From contig JAJEKV010000187.1 of the NCBI GenBank assembly GCA_021234155.1, positions 310,001-374,000 on the forward strand: a stretch of DNA of 64,000 nucleotides, read 5' to 3'. A program made the position numbers and the translations under genes. Numbering within the stretch: position 1 is the stretch's first letter; every line of letters begins with the position of its first letter. The DNA comes from Isoetes taiwanensis (Eukaryota; Streptophyta; Lycopodiopsida; Isoetales; Isoetaceae). The notes beneath the pieces are model-generated. The model searched no databases and was not told the DNA's origin. It saw only the letters and a program-made list of their open reading frames with translations. This document shows positions 44,182-56,377 of the stretch, in pieces.

Positions 44182-45081
44182 GTGGTATCAGAGCACAAGA
44201 ACACTTCGGTCATCTTCCGCAGTTGTCCAGAAGACCGGAGGAGGATTGTTTTGTTACCCAGTTTCAAGGAGGACATGGCAAGCATACAAGAGTAGCTTGT
44301 TAATGTGTGTAAGGGAGACTAGGCGGAGCCGTGCTTATGGACGGCAGATGGTTGAATTCAATAGAAAACTTGAAATTGAGAAAGAGAACACAGGAATGAT
44401 TGGAGCAATTGCAAATGTGCGAGGAGGAGAACTCATGTATTGACCATCGACTCTGGGCGAAAGTTTCGATGGTAAGCTCACCAAGAATCTTTGCGTCATG
44501 TTAAAACCAATGAAAAGCATGTAGTCAAGATGGGAAATGGAGTTCTTGAGGGTGTACATGGGCACGGGAATCTAGAATTGACAAGGGAAGGTAAAACTAT
44601 TCTTAATGTGCGAGAGCATTATATGTCCGGGTATGTTGTTCAATCGGTTTTACATGCTTGATTTAGTAGATGATGGTTATGAATTAAGATTTCATAAGGC
44701 TGGGTGCAAGTTCATAAAAGATGGTGTGAAAACCTTTGAGGCACAAAGGAGCGGAAAGGCTGTTTGAATTGGATCAGAGAGAGGTTATCAATAAAGTTTA
44801 CATTATGGATGATCTGCATACATGGCATCTTAGAATGGGGCATGTCAATTATAACGATATTAAAATTACCTGAAACATAAGTTGTTAGATGGGTTGATAT
44901 GTAATGATGAAGATCATGGCGTGTGTGAGGCATGTATGCTTGGAAAGCAAGCTAGACTTCCCTTTAAAAATAAGGGCGGGCGAAAGCAACAAGCGGGTTG
45001 CTTGAATTAGTGCATTCGGCGTGTGTGGACCTATGCAAACCACGAGCCTTGGGGAAAATCATATTTTTGCCACTTTTATAG

Positions 45082-45807
45082 ATGATTGTAGCAGGCGCAC
45101 AAAATGTTATTATCTTAGCACAAAAGATCAAGTATATGATGCTTTTCGGCTTTATGTCGCGAGGTAGAAGCGAGAAACATCAAGCGTGTAAAATCGTTGA
45201 GTCGGATCTCGGAGGAGAATACTGGTCGAGTGAATTCACAAAGTTACGTCATCATGTCGCGGGGTATTAGAAGGCGGTATACATGTCGATATACACCTCC
45301 GGTGAGCGGGGGTAGCGAAACGTAAGAACCGCACCATAATGGATGCGGCTAGATGCATGTTGAAACATGCGGGGATTACTAACTTTTATGGGGAGAAGCG
45401 ATGGCTGCGGCTGCTATGTCTGAAACGGGTTGCCCATAGCTGCATTGAAGGGAGCGGTTCACGAGGAGAAGTGGTGCGGAAGAAGCGATCCGTCGATCGA
45501 TTAAGGGTCTACGGATGTTTAAGCGTACATGCTCGTGCGGAGGAGGCTGCGGAGGAAGTTAGATGATCCAAGTATCCCCACTTTTCTAGTAGGGTATGAT
45601 GAGGAGGCAAATGGCTATAGGCTATATGAACACATGACCCATAAAGTTTATGTTAGCGGGGATGTTGAATTTGATGAAAGAATACTTTATAAGGATAGGA
45701 AATCTTTGGCGATCACGAGGAAGCGTGGAATGGATACCAATAGGCGAAGGCGATCTAGAAAGGATCGCGGGAGAAGATCAAAGGAGACGATGGCGGAACG
45801 GATGTAG
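45082..45807 (+). pseudogene. Copia 3 integrase remnant
   Basis: Around 45060-45250 the frames give FIDDCSRR-like and KIVESDLGGEYWSSEF (the DxGGEY block of the core). 45339-45566 reads MDAARCMLKHAG. 45529-45807 gives RRKLDDPSIPTFLVGYDEEA, then NGYRLYEHMTHKVYVSGDVE, the C-terminal part of copia integrase. Several frame changes are required. Confidence 0.75.
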
Positions 45808-46189
45808 TAATAAGTGATGACTCGGATGATGAGGCGGGATGGGGTGCATGAGACCATAGAGGTCAGCGATTGCACCACATACACGGAGGCGAAACACGAG
45901 GAGGTGCATGAGGCTCTTGGAGCTGATAGTGTGCGGATGTGCAAGAAGAAGTGCATGAAGGAAGGCAAGAAGACATTGAAAGTAGAACAACCACCGTCGT
46001 CTGAGAGGTGGAGCGGCAAAAGCGAGAACTTCCTTTTGATCACGGATGCTTATGGCGGGGACAAAGCGAGTTCAAAACCGAAGATAATATCTTGTGTGGT
46101 GGAGCCCAAGGCAGATGGGAACAAAAGGCGTGATGGGGCTGATTCCCTCAAATGGAAGGAGGCTATGGAGAGTGAGTTGAAATCATTTG

Positions 46190-47150
46190 AAGAAAGCTGG
46201 AACATATGAATTGGTGTCACGTCAGGAGCAAAAATGTGGTTGGCGATAAGTGGCTCTTTAAAATAAAGAAAATCTTGATGGATCGGTAGAAAGGTATAAA
46301 GCTTCGGCTAGTAGCAAAAGGATACACTCGGGGAAGAAGGAGTAGACTATCTGAGATACTTTTTCACCCATAGTCAAGGTGACTAGTCTAAGAACCACGA
46401 TAGCATTGGCGGTTCGAGAATGATATGGAGATAGAGCATATGGGCGTGAAGGCGGCTTTCTTAAATGGAGAACTAGAAGAAGAGATCTATATGGAGCAGC
46501 TGAAGGATATGGCGGGGGAAGATATGGTGTCTGAGGCTGAAAAAAAGCGATATCTGACTTGAGACAAGCATCTAGGCAATGGTATGTTTGCATGAATAAG
46601 TTTTTGCTTTCAATTGGGTTTAGAAAGTTGAAAGCGGAAGGCAATCTATACATGTGGAAAGAAGGGACAAGTGCTTGATTATGGCACTTTATGTTGATGA
46701 TTGTGTCATAGTCGGTAATGACAAATCATACCTAGAGAGATGCAAAGTGTTCTTGAAGAGGCGATTCGAATAAATGAACTAGGTGAGCTCAAAAAGCGTT
46801 GGGTATGGAGGTCGGAAGGAATAGGAAAAAGGGGGCTTGCTTTGGCCTTAAAGCGAGAATATCAAAAGGCTTTGGTCCGATCTGAATGGCAAATTGCAAT
46901 ATATCAAAAACACCCCTTGTACCAGTACAAAAATTAGCGATAAGATGTGCAGAAACTTGGGTGAACAAAGGGAAATGGAAAAGGTGCCGTGTCGTGCATT
47001 GATAGGCTCGCTTTTACATATTATAACAACACAAGGCGGATATCTCTTATCACGATTAACTTGCTCGGTCGTTTTGCAACAATCGGGGCGAGAGCATTGG
47101 ATAAGCGGCCAAAAGGGTTTTGAGATATTTGAAGGGTACTTTGCATGATG
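46190..47150 (+). pseudogene. Copia 3 reverse transcriptase remnant
   Basis: Fragments in all three frames. DKWLFKIKK-like and ERYKASA-like fingers are near 46240-46310. A palm with AAFLNGELEEEIYMEQ lies near 46455-46500. SRQWYVCMNKFL is near 46570, and LYVDDCVIVGN near 46690 keeps the catalytic DD. Stops separate every block. Confidence 0.72.
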
Positions 47151-47189
47151 GTATTCACTTCACCAAGAGTGAAGAAAATGGTTTAACAG

Positions 47190-47676
47190 TTATGCCGATC
47201 TGGTGAGGGAGGAGATCGGATGACGAAGTCAACTTCAGGTTATGTGTGCAAATTAGGTATCTTTGCTATATCTTGGGGGTGTAAGAAGCGAGGAATGTGT
47301 AGCCAAATCTAAGCGAAGCGAGAATATGTAGCAATATCCGCAGGCGACCTCTGAAATAATTTGGTTCACCTTGAGAATGCTCAAGGAGTTGGGATGTTTG
47401 TTGCCGAGTGCTACCAAGCTATCTTTGTGATAACAAGGCGGAGTGGCAATGACTAAAAATCCGGTTCATCATTCTCGTACCAAACACATTGAAATACACC
47501 ATCACTTCATACGGGATGAAGTCGAAAAAGGGGAGATCGATGTGACTTATATCCCCACAAAATTGCAGCCGGTGGACATGCTCACTAAGGCTCTATCTGA
47601 ACCTAAGTTGATAGATGCTAAAAACCAGTCGGAGTTGTGGAGTGTAAAGGCTAAGGGGAGTATGTTGCATATATAG
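47190..47676 (+). pseudogene. Copia 3 RNase H remnant
   Basis: 47443-47676 encodes MTKNPVHHSRTKHIEIHHHF, then IPTKLQPVDMLTKALSEPK, the end of copia RNase H. Upstream, KSTSGYV is visible near 47229-47250 in another frame. The purine tract follows directly. Confidence 0.8.
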
Positions 47677-47906
47677 CCTTTACACATGTCATGTAGAAGC
47701 GACATGAAGCAACAAATGGGAAACCATGCATGCGGGCATGGCATGCGGAATAGTTGCATGCGGGCATGGCGGATAGTATAAGAGGAGACTCACGGGCGAA
47801 GAAGGTGGAAAGCAAGGAAGCGGTGCATCTGGGTGGAACAATCAAGTGATTGGATTGAAGGTGAAGTGGGCTGGAATGCGGTGGCTTTAGGTGGAGTCTT
47901 GTTTAT
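47663..47906 (+). repeat. Copia 3 right (3') LTR, end truncated
   Basis: Starts TGTTGCATATATAGCC after the purine tract. Similarity to the left LTR stops at about 47906, well short of the CGAACA end. Confidence 0.8.
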
Positions 47907-49037
47907 TATTTGCCCGGTTGATTTTAAGTCTTGAAGCTCTTCCAGCGTAAAAATTTGACTTGAAAATAGATTTCTCTTCTCTTACTAGATGTTACGCAGG
48001 TGTAATCCGCGGGCACATTACAACATGATAAATCCATTGAAAGCATGTTCGAGGGAGCTAGTTATTCCTTGCACCACACGGGGCAAAAATTTCAAGCTCT
48101 CCACACCTGATGGCAGAGGATTTTTACGTCCCAAGCGCAGGCTAATCTCTCATTCCGGTTTCTTGGCAATTGGACATGTTAGGGAGCTTCGGACATGATG
48201 GGCTGCGTAGTTTTGATATGGCGAAGATGCGGTTTTTCCTCATTTGATCAATTCCGGAGAAGATTATAATGGCGCCACCGGTTGGCGGTCTCAAAGTGGC
48301 TGCCCAACCACGTGCGGCCCACAGCCAATTTACTGACTTATAGTAAGTTTTTAGCGATCATTGGCATGTTCTTGGTATATACTAGTATATATCTGGAATA
48401 TGCCATAAAGCCACATAAACGAGGGTTTGCCCCCTTAGGGGCAACCCAAAAAGAAGATCAATGATATCCATTATACATTTTATAATAATGTATGCACTCC
48501 TCCATTGTGATAACTGCTAACCTTCAACTCTCTGGAACCAGCATCCTGTTTACCCTGCCATTGCCAACCAACTGCAACCCCCATATCTGGGCCAAGCTAT
48601 AATTTAGCCTGGAAGAAAGCGATAAATGTAATGACTTTTCTCATTGCGGGAACATGAACGGATATTTACTTACTTTGATCCTAATAGACAAGTTCTCTCT
48701 CTCGACTAGACAAGTTTTGAAAAATGCATCTATCCAGGAAGGATCATCAATGAAGATCCAGTTCGGCTTGCATCAAACCTAGAAGCTTGATCCTACAGCA
48801 TCAAATTTCATGCCAGTTAGGCGGTTATAACATCCCCGGCAAACGCAAATGTCTTGATCTTTGCACCAATTTATTAGCAAACGACCCGTTTGGGCTTGAT
48901 TTTGACATATTCTAGGCATATGTCGACATATACTTGGAATATGCCAAAAAGCCATATGAGCAAGGGTTTGCCCCCCTAGGGGCAACCCAAAAAGCATTTG
49001 CAAGTTTTAATTGGTGTTTTGTTGACTTGCTGCTAGT
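47907..49037. other. Non-coding; dispersed repeat pair with hairpin
   Basis: 48366-48452 and 48906-48994 are related. Both contain TGGAATATGCC, AAAGCCA(C/T)AT and the hairpin GGGTTTGCCCCC with GGGGCAACCC, then CCAAAAAG. No gene seen. Confidence 0.5.
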
Positions 49038-49072
49038 TAGAATAGAATAGAATAGAATAGAATAGAATAGAA
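49038..49072. repeat. AGAAT pentanucleotide microsatellite
   Basis: About seven tandem AGAAT units; the same motif as at 21980. Confidence 0.92.
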
Positions 49073-49099
49073 AAAATTAATTATATGGCGGGAATACTG

Positions 49100-49320
49100 G
49101 CATAAAAATATCTGATCCGTGCCCGGCTGGCATTCTCTGGCAGCGCTCCCCACCGCGGATGTAAAGTCGATAAAAGCAAGCGGCGCGGGTTGACTTTTCG
49201 GTCCCAAATACGCGATTATACGGTTGGTATGCCGGCTGACATTATCTGGCGCTCCCTACCCATGACTGTAGATCGAGAAAAAGCAAGTGGCGACCGAGTT
49301 GACTTTCGGGGCCCCTCCTT
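49100..49320. repeat. About 100-bp imperfect tandem duplication
   Basis: GGCTGGCATTCTCTGGC ... GTTGACTTTTCGG and GGCTGACATTATCTGGC ... GTTGACTTTCGGG bracket two related copies that include a CGCTCCC(C/T)ACC core. Confidence 0.75.
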
Positions 49321-51440
49321 GACTCCTTTCCGCCTGTTGATAACCCTCCTAGGGTTTTTGGGTATGCCCGGTCCATTGGAATCACTTCCGCCTTCATCTG
49401 AACTACCTACAAAAAGTTATAGCCCCTCCAAACTTGGGTCCTCCAGTTGCCCTAACCCTCTTAAAACTTACAATCTACTACTTCAACCTAGTACAAAACC
49501 AAACATCAAAGAGCTAAACAATCACACTAGCTTAAACTTCCACCTAACTACCGAACTAACGAGTTAGAGTTTGGTCAGTGCTATGATTTCGAACAATCGA
49601 AATCACGGCTCTGACTCTGCTTGTGATGCTCCCTGAATATATACGACACCCCGGCCGTATACATACGGGGACTTTCCCCTCCCATGGCGACCATCTAGCC
49701 ATGAGCGAAACCCTCCGTCTATCCCGGGCCATCTATAGAAAGATGCCCGAGTGAAGGACACAGAGGGGTCATTATTTGCCACGCCTTCAATGGGACTCCT
49801 AAGTCGCGGAAGCATGAATACAAAGTTAGCACACAACATAAATCATATATAAATAACCACCACGAAGGGTGGCACATCCATCCAAGTACCAACGACAAAG
49901 AAAGTGCATCTAACCCTAAGGAAACACCCCAAACCCCAGGTTCTACCCCGGCTCAGACTCCTGTGAGGATGGATGACGGCTTCCGGTCTCAAGAGATCTG
50001 CTGACGGAGGCATAACACGGCATTGGCGGCATAGAAACGGTGGCTAGGGTTGTCCACTCCATCCGCCCCTCCACATTGCACACCCTGCGAGGATGGATTC
50101 GATTCACGCTATGGCTTCCGCTATAGCCTTAGGAGACGGACTCAAGGCATCACCCTTCGAGCACCTGCTCCGGGGTTCATGAAGCTCTAGTCCAGACGAG
50201 GCAGGTCGGGGAAGTGTCCCCTTCGGGGATCGCAGATGGTTCCATGGGTGAGCTAGAAATACGTGCGCATCGGCGACCCCCGCATCGTGCCCGCTTACTC
50301 ACCTAAATCTACTCAAAGTGCATGGTGCCCCATCACGGGTCACATCACTACACCGAGGGAGTCGGACTCATACCCGGCCCTCACGTGGCCAGGCTATCGG
50401 GCCCTAGCCCACTGTAGGAGTCTTAGGAGCCTTTATGTTCATGCAAGACCCCACCCCCACTTCACCACTGCGTCCCTTCTTTGGTGCTAAGCCATTCCAT
50501 AGCGTCTGACCGGTGGTCTCTTGTACCTGTGCCGCATCAAATGGGAAATCTGAGGAATCAACCTAGGGCATACTACTACACATGGCTCGGAGGTCTCTAC
50601 CCCCTTAATTCCCCATTTCGAGTAATACTATGCAAAGAACTATCAATCCATCCTTTAAAGAGTGAGACCAGAATCGAAATAAAGAGAACTCACCTTTGCA
50701 ATCAAGGGTTAGTTCCCTCTGGTAAAAGCAGAGAAAGCGGAAGAAATGAACCACAGCAAAGTGCCCACAGGCTACTCTAAATTATCAAGCTACACTAACC
50801 ACCCACGAGTTCCTGCTTGGATCCGTTGTCATTTGGTGCTTCCATCTTCCACTGGACTTGGCTCGACTCTGGACACCACCAGTAAAGGTGCTTGGCAAGG
50901 TGGGCTCATTTCTTTGCTCCTCTTGATCGATTTTGGGAGTCAATCAGGGGCTAGGGGTCAAGTTGATGACCCAAATTGGAACTTCCCATCTTTGGCCAAT
51001 CGAGTTAGGCGGTGGTGGCTCCCCTAAATAGCCAATTAGTATTATTCAATTAATTGAATAATTATCCTTTAATGGTTTAATTTAGCATAGCTAAATTAAT
51101 CCCTTTAGGTCAATGTCAAAATACCCCATGGTGGCGTTACCTTTCTTGGTGGCGTGTCGATTATATTATTTATCACATTATCCGTATAAATACATGGAGC
51201 GTCCGAGAATCGATAGGGGCGAAGGTTTCACCCCAAGTGCGTGCAAAAAATGCCTTACACACTTTTGCTCCAAGTCATTCCGAGGTTGCCAAAGGAGCGG
51301 CCGGACCCCAAACCTTGACCCGTCTGAAAGGGCCGGGCTCGACCCGGTGCAGAAAGCGGATGTGACCGATGGCCCCAATCATAGAGCTCTGCACGGTGGT
51401 TTTGTTACGCATGGCATAAAAGCCTTCCGGCCTGCTATCA
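49321..51440. other. GC-richer non-coding DNA, possibly LTR material
   Basis: Long stop-poor frames on both strands but no recognised domain. GATTTCGAACAATCGAAATC (about 49587-49606) is an imperfect palindrome. The composition differs from the AT-rich neighbours. A non-coding part of a large LTR element is possible, but no repeat pair was found. Confidence 0.35.
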
Positions 51441-52490
51441 CCCTTAAGCGGATGGGCGCCTCCCAACCAGGCGAGGAGGGAACTCCACCCCTAGGTACTT
51501 GTAGGTGGTGACCTCCACATCTTTGTCCCGATATGTGAGTGTAGGGCGTGGGGGTGGCGTGAAGAGGATATGAGAACCACCACAGTCTTGGCGATTCATG
51601 CGCGCATGTCGTAGCGGCGAGAATGTGTCTAGGGCATCGGATGAGGCTGCATAGCCGGGGTATGGGCGGAGAAGGTCAACATTGTCGCATAGATGGTGGC
51701 GGATGACACAGTGCAAAAGTTGTATACCATCCCCATGCTTTCGATGAAAGCCCGGGGCTCTAAGCCCGATCAATGTAGAGGCCAAAAGTGTTGGTGGTGA
51801 GGGGCAGCCCTGCAGGACCGATACTACTGGTGAATGCTTGGCCGTCGGTTGCATCTGCCAAAACAACTCTCATCACGGCTGTATATGGCATTACGCACGG
51901 GCGGCCAGCGTGATTAGCCTTGATCTAGCCCATAGCTTTTCAGGGGACTGTATCAAAAGCCTTAGCGAAGCCCACAAAGCAACAATACAAGTCTGCCCGA
52001 TGGTTCCGGCTATCTTCAATGTCGGTGCGCGGTGTAAAGATATAGTCAATCGTTGATTGGCGGGGTCTAAAGCACTTTGCTTGTGTGAGGGCTCGCACAT
52101 CTGCTTTGCCTCTCGCCGGCCCGGTCAAGCTGCTTGCCCGAATGCCGATAGCGGTTTGGCAAATCTTGAGCCCGACCATGATCGTCCGGTGGTGGCGGAC
52201 GGTGTGGGTCGCCCGCCTTGTGAATGGGGACAACCACCTTGTGGTCCATTGTCCGGAAACCTTCTGCAATGCTTTCTGAAGAAGAGGGTAGTGAGGATCG
52301 GCACCGGTAGTTGCCACGCCCATTTGAGTAACTTCGGCTTGCATACCATCGAGGTCAACCGCCTTCCCATTAGCCGGCCGTTCGCGAGGCCCTCCACAAC
52401 ATCCTCCTCCTCGGGGAATCAATGGGGGCCATCTTTGTGGGGGTATGGGCGTGCCCCGGTCCAGTGGGGGTCATAGAGGCTCTTTGCAAA
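51440..52490 (-). mobile_element. LINE reverse transcriptase fragment
   Basis: Minus-strand frames match, block for block, the LINE at the right end of the window. RPRQSTIDYIFTPRTDIEDS and FAKAFDTVP (51940-52030) correspond to the RT region at 63075-63180. YRDKDVEVTTYKYLGVEF (about 51475-51530) corresponds to YRGQQVEVTPTYKYLGVEF at about 63615. Frameshifts and stops abound and the YADD region is not readable. It is a 5'-truncated, decayed copy in opposite orientation. Confidence 0.82.
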
Positions 52491-53155
52491 TCTTGTTCCC
52501 CCCGGGTGTGATGTCCCACAACAGGTTGAAGTGGCCTTGAAGGATAAAAATGCTTATTATGATAATGTATGAGCACGCACAAAAAGTTCATCAAGTTTTT
52601 TACTACATTGATTACTATTATGTTTGTTCTACCAAGGTACAACCATATACATCTAAGTACATCAATAAAGTATGTAGAAAATTTATAAGCGGAACCGAGG
52701 GCACAAGAGCACTTGACCAGAGACAACTATTTTCTCCACTCTTTCATGGGTTTTAGGCAAACCTCATGATGTATTGGCTTCTTTACCACCAGAAGCAGTC
52801 ATTTAGAACTTGATTAGCTGAAGCATTCTACTAAAGAAGCATTGATTAATTAGTCTTACGCATCAATGTTATAGCTATGTGTGGAGCTTGACATCAAGCC
52901 CGATTGTGAGCATCACAGCGGAATGTCGACCGGCTTTGCCCGCGAGCTCTGTCCATAGAGATAGCATAAACTTAGTCTGAAAAGCATCCCAAGGCAACAA
53001 GTGTCCAACCTCATACGACCAAGCACCAACTGTGAGAATATCAGCAAGCCTCCAACACTGCTGAGTCAAAGGATATACATAGCACCGCAGAGGCATGTGA
53101 TTATCGGAGGAATTTCCACCAATCTGGGAGAACCTACCTATGGACACACACGGAT
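52491..53155. other. Mostly non-coding, weak LINE-like ORF
   Basis: 52875-53147 (minus) includes LLPWDAFQTKFMLSLWTELA, which could be a further LINE remnant. Otherwise AT-rich sequence. Confidence 0.3.
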
Positions 53156-53520
53156 TTTTTTTTTTTTTTGAAGGATCAAATTAATTAATATCTGAGTAAA
53201 AGTACAAGAAGAGTGATCTGAGAGGTACTCACACCCAAAGCAACCACCTTTCGGCGAGAACCGAACCATACATAAACATAACTACGACTCGGGAAACGAA
53301 CCCGCCATTACTATCTACAATGAGGAGGGTCCTTTCGCAGATAGCCGCCTTGAACTGCTCTTTCCGAGGGGACGCCAGGTAGGAAAGGTATAATTTGTAC
53401 CTCAACTGAGGGATCAAAGCATCAAGTTGCACCTCTTCATTCCTGAACACCTTCATGCGTCGCCGCTTCCATATGAGCCACAGGAACTAGGCCTTGCACA
53501 AATAGAAGGCCAGACTCTCA
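53156..53520 (-). mobile_element. 5'-truncated LINE 3' end with poly-A
   Basis: On the minus strand, FLWLIWKRRRMKVFRNEE (about 53440-53500), then QLRYKLYLSYLASPRKEQF, is the typical C-terminal tail after the zinc finger of plant LINE reverse transcriptases (the WxIWKxR motif). The thymine run at 53156-53170 is the complement of its poly-A tail. Everything 5' of about 53520 is missing, as is common after incomplete reverse transcription. Confidence 0.7.
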
Positions 53521-53690
53521 TACTCTAAACCCGGGCACAAGGGTTCTTGATCGAACATGCCTTTGTTCTAAGGCTACGGACCTCCAAATAAGGTAACATG
53601 AAGTGCAAATTTAAGCAAAACAAGTCAAGGAACACTACATGGCAATTTGTTGGGTCAAATTTGGGCAATTCATGGTCAAACTAGGTCGAC

Positions 53691-54190
53691 TCGGGTCACT
53701 TCGCGCGTAAGGAGCCTGCGTCGCGAACGCAGAGGCGTTTGGCGCGGAGTGACCGGAGTGGGCTGATTTCTATGCAAAACAAACATTTCTAAGGGTTGTA
53801 AGATACTAAAATGCCTTTTTGGATCAATTCTAGACTAGCTAGCAACTTGTTTCATGCTAATTGGACATCTAAAAGTGTAAGTTTAGCGACTTCGGGTCGC
53901 TTATGATGCGAAAGGGAATGCGTCGCGAACGCAGAGGCGTTTGGCACGGAGTGACCGGAGTGGGTCGATCTTGGCTACTTTTGGATATTTTTAGCAGAAT
54001 TTAAGTACTACAATGCATTTCTAGACGAATTCTAAGCATTCTGACATCTTTTAGTACAAAAAATGGATCAATTTTTACCTCAAATCAAGTGACTCGGATC
54101 ACTTACATACGAAGAAAAGTGCAGCGTCCTTGAAGCATAAAAAGCGTTTGGCGGAGTGGCCGGGGAGGAGTCGATCTCGACCTAATTTTT
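53691..54190. repeat. Three-unit tandem array, period about 200 bp
   Basis: Units start at 53691, 53892 and 54094 (spacing 201 and 202). Conserved cores are TCGG(G/A)TC(A/G)CTT, GCGTCGCGAACGCAGAGGCG (degraded in unit 3) and GGAGTG(A/G)CCGG. Between cores the sequence is AT-rich and less conserved. The period is in the range of plant satellites. Confidence 0.85.
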
Positions 54191-54378
54191 GATTTTTTGA
54201 GACAAAATTTTATACAGATTAAGCAATTAGGAGTATTCTAACTATGATGCAAAAGATTATATTACAATTCAATTCGTATAAAAACACTTTTATGCTAATA
54301 AGAAATTAATTTACAAAAAAAAAGACACTTTTATAGATATGGAGTAGAAATGTACAGACAAAAGCTTATATATATATA
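54191..54378. other. AT-rich DNA before Helitron C
   Basis: Nothing recognised; ends in a TA dinucleotide run at 54367-54377. Confidence 0.5.
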
Positions 54379-54389
54379 CTAGAAAAAGT

Positions 54390-54406
54390 GCCCAGCGTTG
54401 CTGGGC
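54390..54406 (-). other. Helitron C 3' terminal hairpin
   Basis: Perfect 7-bp stem GCCCAGC/GCTGGGC; on the element strand the loop is AAC, as in Helitron A. Confidence 0.88.
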
Positions 54407-55053
54407 TTTTTGATTGGGCATTTAAGTTGGAAATATATTAAATGAAAACATATTAGTTAGAAACATAAACAGATGAAAACATATTAAAAAATGTAGCATT
54501 TGAAGAAGCAACACCAATATTATGTAAAACCTAACTAACCAATTTTTGGAGTACCATGTGTAAAGTTTATAATAAGAAGCATGGACAGTCTTACTGCAGC
54601 TAACATGCTAGATCTTACACTGTGGTTACTGCAAGATCTTTCATAGCCACACGATTTTTATATCGAAGGCGTGATCTACTATAGGAGATTATCGCGATTA
54701 TCTTCCTCAATTATTAGGATAATTTTTTGTACAGACTACTTGTTCCAAGTTTTAGCTTGTTTTGGCCAAGGGCGGTCAGTTATTAAAATCTTTAAGACCT
54801 ATTATTGAAGAAGGGATAAACACCCTTGAGAGCCCCACGAGGCCCATTACCTTAGATAAGCGGGTGAGGCGGTTGATCACGAGATAATGGGCGGCGGGGT
54901 GTTTATCCCCTTAATGGCGGGCGACAAGATTCCTCATCCATAGGCGTGGGTTATCACAAGCTTCGGCGGTGATTATCGAGAGGTTTGTGCGGGCTATAGA
55001 TCGGTTATCACGAGGTTAGTAGATGTTATAGGTCGGTTATCATAGGTTTGTAG

Positions 55054-55317
55054 ATGCAAAGAAGTTTATTCGAGCACGAATCATGCATACCTTGCCCCTC
55101 CGCGAGTTTGCTTGCCTATTATGCCCTATCACGAGCATGGATCAATGGCGAGGAATGGCTTGATCCAAAAGCCTACCCATTAAGGATGGGTTTGCTCATG
55201 GATCAATGGCCGAAATGGCTTGATCCAAAAGCCTACCGATTAAGGATGGGTTTGCTTAGAAGTCTTAACCCGATTGGAGACCTAGGATGTAAGGAGTTGC
55301 TTAGAAGTCTTAATTGA
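55054..55317 (+). repeat. Short tandem repeats (AAAGCCTACC...AAGGATGGG)
   Basis: TGGCTTGATCCAAAAGCCTA is repeated at about 55157 and about 55216, followed each time by ATTAAGGATGGGTTTGCT. CTTAGAAGTCTTAA recurs three times to 55350. The open frame across them is a by-product. Confidence 0.75.
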
Positions 55318-56377
55318 TTCAAGACCTATGATTTAAGAATGGGTTGCTTGGAAGTCTTAACCCATTTGCTACACTTGAAGCTCACATAAATTTTTAAGCA
55401 TGAATAATAGTAACACCACACCCCATTTAGATAAGTTTTTATGAATATACCATGTGCACAAAAGAAGCATGCATTACCAAGCTTTATCAAATGATATTCA
55501 TGGTAAAATTGGCAACGCTTGGATTTCAAGAGCTAGTTCATTAATAATTGAGCTTTTGATCCCCTTTTCTTACACCAAGTGTTCTACTAAAGTTGTGCAT
55601 GTGAATGTATTATAAGGTGAAAAATTTCTTTCATGAAAGGAAACAACAACAAAGGTAATTTTGCAGCTCTTAAACAGAATAAAATACACTACAAGCTCCT
55701 TCTGCATATTGTCATACAAGCTTCCTTTTTGTAAGGAGATTGGTGTTCCGGCATGCAATGTTTTGCCAAATATGGCATCCCAAGAGCCACATTTGAACTT
55801 GTCGTATTGCACATTATGGACATGCATGTGTTGGGCACACACGACCTACTGAAGAAAAAAGTTTCAGTATACAGATCACTCAAAAAATTCTATGTAACGA
55901 CACTATGGCTTTAGAAGCATGACAACCGCAAAACTTTGTTGCGCAGATAAAAGAGTTTGGCCCTCCTTACTTTTCTATGTTTAAGAACTGTTATTTCCTT
56001 AATGATTGGTGAGTACCTGCATTGCAAAAAGGAAAAGAACATAAGAGATGTAACCTACCATATCTAGAATATAAGATCAAAGATATACTCACAAAGGGAA
56101 CACAATTTCCACCCCAAATCCAACAATAACTCTACGTATTCTGAATGTGGTATTTACCCCATTGTTTCTTCTTGAAGTTACTATACCTTAAAGCAAGGAC
56201 ACCCGCCTTTTCATCTGTGGTACTTCCTGGAAAAGGATGAGGAAATGTTAATTCAGTGATTTTAACCACACAAAATGATGACACAGATTAATTACAACTC
56301 AAAGCTGGAACAATAATTCCATAATAAAGTATAAATATCCCGAACTTTTGCTTTGAAATACAAGATTATGCTACTAC

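Larger units (their letters stand above)
43842..47906 (+). mobile_element. Third Ty1/copia element, internally deleted
   Basis: The left LTR (43842-44181) and right LTR (47663-47906) share TATATAGCCTTTACACATG through GGCTTTAGGTGGAGTC. PBS TGGTATCAGAGC is at 44183-44194, and a purine tract CTAAGGGGAG (47651-47660) precedes the right LTR, which starts TGTTGCAT. Pieces of integrase, reverse transcriptase and RNase H occur in copia order, but gag is essentially absent. The left LTR lacks its first bases where it meets the TRIM, and the right LTR lacks its end. The LTR copies differ mainly by small indels. It is defective. Confidence 0.87.

Noticed and set aside
49190-51511. Protein-coding genes in the 49-51 kb region
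   Set aside because: Long frames on both strands with no recognisable domains and a repeat-like composition.
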